Source: Gaiellasilicea sp035645095 (lineage in GTDB: Bacteria; Actinomycetota; Thermoleophilia; Gaiellales; Gaiellaceae). From it: 6,180 nucleotides of DNA. The notes beneath the pieces were generated by a model. The model was not told the origin of the DNA. It did not search any database and was given only the letters and a program-made list of their open reading frames with translations. This document shows, piece after piece, positions 4,259 to 6,180 of this stretch (its first letter is position 1; every line of letters starts with the position of its first letter). The position numbers were made by a program, and so were the translations under genes. The stretch spans positions 1 through 6,180 of the forward strand of contig DASQNG010000137.1 in NCBI GenBank assembly GCA_035645095.1, written 5' to 3'.

Positions 4259-6103
4259 ATGACGCGACGACTCTCCACGGTGATGGCTGCGGCCGTCGGC
4301 GTGTTCCTCGTGCTCGCCCCGGGCGCCGCGACGCACGAGCTCGACCATCCGGCGACCGGCTACACGACCGACGCGCCCGTCGGGACGGGGCTGCTCTCCG
4401 GCCCGCCGGGGGCGTGGAAGCTGGTGACGACGTTCCCCACCGGCAACCCGCACACCGATCTCGACTTCTTCACGCAGGGTGGCGAGACTTACGCGTCCGT
4501 CGGCACGCTCGCGGCGGGGTCGAACGCGGGTGGACAGACGATCGTGCAGCTCACGAACCGCGGCGTCGTCGATTCGCGCTACGTCAGCTCGCACCCGTCC
4601 GCCTCGTGCGTCAGCGACCCCGTCAGCGCGCTCGGCCTCCAGCACGACGTCGAGGCGACGCCCAAGGGCGACGCGATCCTGAACGCGACGAACCCGAATG
4701 CGGTTCGCAGCGACGCGCAACTGTTGCTCGACGCGACCGACCACCGCGGCCGCTGCCACGACCAGGGACTCGCGGGTCTCGCCAACGCGCCGCGCGGCGG
4801 GCTCGAGATCGTCGACATCACGAACATCCTCGACCCGGTCGAGATCGGGCTCACGAGCCACATCGGCGAGTCGCACACGGTGAACGTCGACCCGAAGCGT
4901 CCGCACATCGCCTACGCCGTCACCTCGGACGACGTCAGCGTCGGTCCCCCGCCCGAGTACAGGCGCCTGAACGAGACCCCGGGCTCCGGCGACCGCTACT
5001 ACCTGGACGGCTTCGAGGTGATCGACCTCTCGAGCTGCATGAACTTCCCCGCGCTCACGAGCGTCGACCTGCGGCGGGCGCTGTGCCGGCCGGAGGTCTA
5101 CCGCTACCGCTTCCCGTCCGTCTTCGCATCGCTCGGCCACACGTCGAAGAACGCCGTCTACGGCTGCCACGAGCTCGAGGTCTACCCCGACGACACGCTC
5201 ACCTGCGGGAGCGGCGCCGCCGGCCTCGTCTTCGACCTGAGCAAGGCGTTCGACCGGAACGGCAAGCCGAGAGGCACGCCGCTGCCGTGCAGCCTCCGGC
5301 CGAGCAGCACGGTCGGCGTCTACACGACGGGCGCGCTGGTGACCGACTGCGTCGTCGCCGCGAACGGGCAGAGCCTCGACGTGCCGACGTGGCTCGCGAA
5401 CGGCGCGCCATCACTCGAGGGCGTGCGCTACGTCGGCAGTGTCTACCACCAGGGCCGCGGGGGGCCGTACCCCTCGACGGAGGACAACGACTTCAACCAC
5501 GAGTTCGAGCTGAGCGGCTCCGGCAAGTACCTGATCGCCACCGACGAGCGCGGCGGCGGCGTCTCGCCGCCCGGCGCGACGTGCGCAACCGGCGTCGACA
5601 ACACCCAGGGAAACGGCGGCGTCCACTTCTACAAGCGCGACGCGCTGCTCACCACCACGCCGGCGACCGCCCAGGAGGCGTGGGCGCAGTACGCGCGGAC
5701 GCCCACCGGCGGCAAGGCGATCTACCGCGCGACGCCGCGGACGGGCGCGGAGCCGTCAGTGTGCACGGCGCACGTCTTCCAGCAGATCCCGGGCCAGAAC
5801 CGGATCTTCATGGGCTGGTACTCGCAGGGGACCCAGGTCGTCGACTTCGTCGAGCACGCCGACGGGTCGGTCGAGCTGAAGGAGGCCGGCTGGTTCATCC
5901 CGGAGAACGCGAACACGTGGACGTCGCACGTCTTCAAGACGCGCGAGAACGCCGACGGGACGTTCACCTACTGGGGCGCGACCGGCGACTTCCTGATCGA
6001 CGGCACCGGCCGGAGCGCAATCGACGTCTGGGAGGTCACCCTCCCGGCGCCGCCGAAGCCCGGTGTGGCGCCGCCCACGAAGGGCGGCGGCAAGAAGAAG
6101 TAG
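4259..6103 (+). CDS. Secreted seven-bladed LVIVD-like beta-propeller with His per blade
   Basis: This is an exported protein of unknown function, 614 residues. Residues 1-25 form a Sec signal peptide (basic start, hydrophobic core to Leu19, likely cleavage near PGAAT at 21-25). The body repeats one pattern seven times: a strand opening with His, a Gly-containing turn, a second strand, then a blade end like (G)GxxIVD. The seven histidines are His65, 129, 206, 304, 414, 505 and 557. Blade ends include GGQTIVQL, GGLEIVDI, DGFEVIDL, QGTQVVDF and SAIDVWEV. This resembles LVIVD-repeat (COG5276-like) propellers. Ten cysteines (117, 166, 260, 276, 303, 316, 344, 364, 442, 502) suggest disulfides, fitting export. 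A Pro-rich tail ends in GGGKKK. Metal binding through the histidines is inference. The gene has its own good ribosome-binding site and probably its own promoter. Confidence 0.9.
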   Translation: MTRRLSTVMAAAVGVFLVLAPGAATHELDHPATGYTTDAPVGTGLLSGPPGAWKLVTTFPTGNPHTDLDFFTQGGETYASVGTLAAGSNAGGQTIVQLTNRGVVDSRYVSSHPSASCVSDPVSALGLQHDVEATPKGDAILNATNPNAVRSDAQLLLDATDHRGRCHDQGLAGLANAPRGGLEIVDITNILDPVEIGLTSHIGESHTVNVDPKRPHIAYAVTSDDVSVGPPPEYRRLNETPGSGDRYYLDGFEVIDLSSCMNFPALTSVDLRRALCRPEVYRYRFPSVFASLGHTSKNAVYGCHELEVYPDDTLTCGSGAAGLVFDLSKAFDRNGKPRGTPLPCSLRPSSTVGVYTTGALVTDCVVAANGQSLDVPTWLANGAPSLEGVRYVGSVYHQGRGGPYPSTEDNDFNHEFELSGSGKYLIATDERGGGVSPPGATCATGVDNTQGNGGVHFYKRDALLTTTPATAQEAWAQYARTPTGGKAIYRATPRTGAEPSVCTAHVFQQIPGQNRIFMGWYSQGTQVVDFVEHADGSVELKEAGWFIPENANTWTSHVFKTRENADGTFTYWGATGDFLIDGTGRSAIDVWEVTLPAPPKPGVAPPTKGGGKKK

Positions 6104-6110
6104 TCACGGC

Positions 6111-6155
6111 GGAGGGAGCCCGGGGGCGCCGCACGCGGCTCCCCCGGGCTACTCC
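6111..6155 (+). terminator. Strong GC-rich hairpin downstream of the propeller gene
   Basis: A perfect 10-bp stem pairs AGCCCGGGGG (6117-6126) with CCCCCGGGCT (6141-6150). After one C-T mismatch it continues inward with GCCG/CGGC (6128-6131 with 6136-6139) and a 4-nt loop. It can extend outward with GGAG (6111-6114) and CTCC (6152-6155). It starts eight bases after the stop codon. No U-tract follows, as is common for terminator-like hairpins in high-GC actinobacteria. It could act in both directions if a convergent gene lies to the right. Confidence 0.65.
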
Positions 6156-6180
6156 GGCCGCGGGCGGTGCCGCTCGACGA

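Noticed and set aside
4855..4900. ESH/HxH-type motif in the propeller as a protease or hydrolase active site
   Set aside because: The same His-first strand recurs in every blade, so it is a structural repeat position and not a single catalytic motif.
4208..5170. 320-codon minus-strand open frame opposite the propeller gene
   Set aside because: It is Arg/Val/Asp-rich with no domain. The plus-strand frame has a signal peptide, a good ribosome-binding site and a repeat structure.
6040..6060. LPAPP near the C-terminus as a sortase sorting signal
   Set aside because: It does not fit LPXTG-type motifs, and no hydrophobic segment follows before the basic end.
6149..6180. Possible C-terminus of a convergent minus-strand gene ending in TAG at 6149-6151
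   Set aside because: Only about nine codons are in the window, too few to distinguish a gene end from chance. The stop falls inside the hairpin, which is odd but not impossible.
1..6180. CRISPR arrays, tRNA or rRNA genes, insertion sequences, att sites
   Set aside because: None seen: no regularly spaced repeats, no cloverleaf that I could fold by eye, and no transposase-like protein or terminal inverted repeats.

Overview
The window is a very GC-rich, densely packed bacterial segment. Codons mostly end in G or C, and several starts are GTG. A non-enteric phenylacetate (paa) cluster sits beside a TetR-type regulator and two exported proteins, one of DUF3105 type and one an LVIVD-like beta-propeller. 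This fits a high-GC actinobacterium, perhaps of the Thermoleophilia type. The taxonomic guess is inference only, because no rRNA or marker gene is present.

Left half (137-2664, minus strand): paaA, paaB, paaC and paaD, in that transcription order. Together they encode most of the phenylacetyl-CoA ring-1,2-epoxidase. PaaA is the catalytic di-iron subunit, PaaC its ferritin-like partner, PaaB a small bridging subunit, and PaaD a DUF59/MIP18-type maturation factor with a Cys-rich C-terminus. paaB-paaC and paaC-paaD overlap by 4 nt (GTGA) and look translationally coupled. paaA and paaB are instead separated by 160 nt containing a strong hairpin just before the paaB ribosome-binding site. No paaE (reductase) follows paaD within the 136 nt available.

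Middle (2665-3336): a short divergent region, then a TetR-family regulator on the plus strand. A 14-bp near-palindrome at 2722-2735 matches 9 of the 10 fixed positions of the operator consensus I recall for Thermus PaaR. This suggests a PaaR-like repressor controlling paaA and probably itself. The regulator's start codon is a real problem: the only conventional in-frame start upstream of the HTH and near the gene is GTG 2701, which would put the operator inside the coding region.

Right half (3320-6103, plus strand): a membrane-anchored DUF3105 protein carrying an extra C-terminal FlgD-Ig-like domain overlaps the regulator by 17 nt. A 102-nt gap with a TetR-operator-like dyad follows. Next comes a 614-residue secreted protein that reads as a seven-bladed beta-propeller with one histidine at the same place in every blade, which suggests a metal site on the propeller axis. 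A strong GC-rich hairpin at 6111-6155 follows its stop codon.

Most noteworthy are the seven-histidine propeller, the DUF3105-Ig fusion, the candidate PaaR operator, the structured paaA-paaB spacer, and a PaaC that keeps a full set of possible di-iron ligands.
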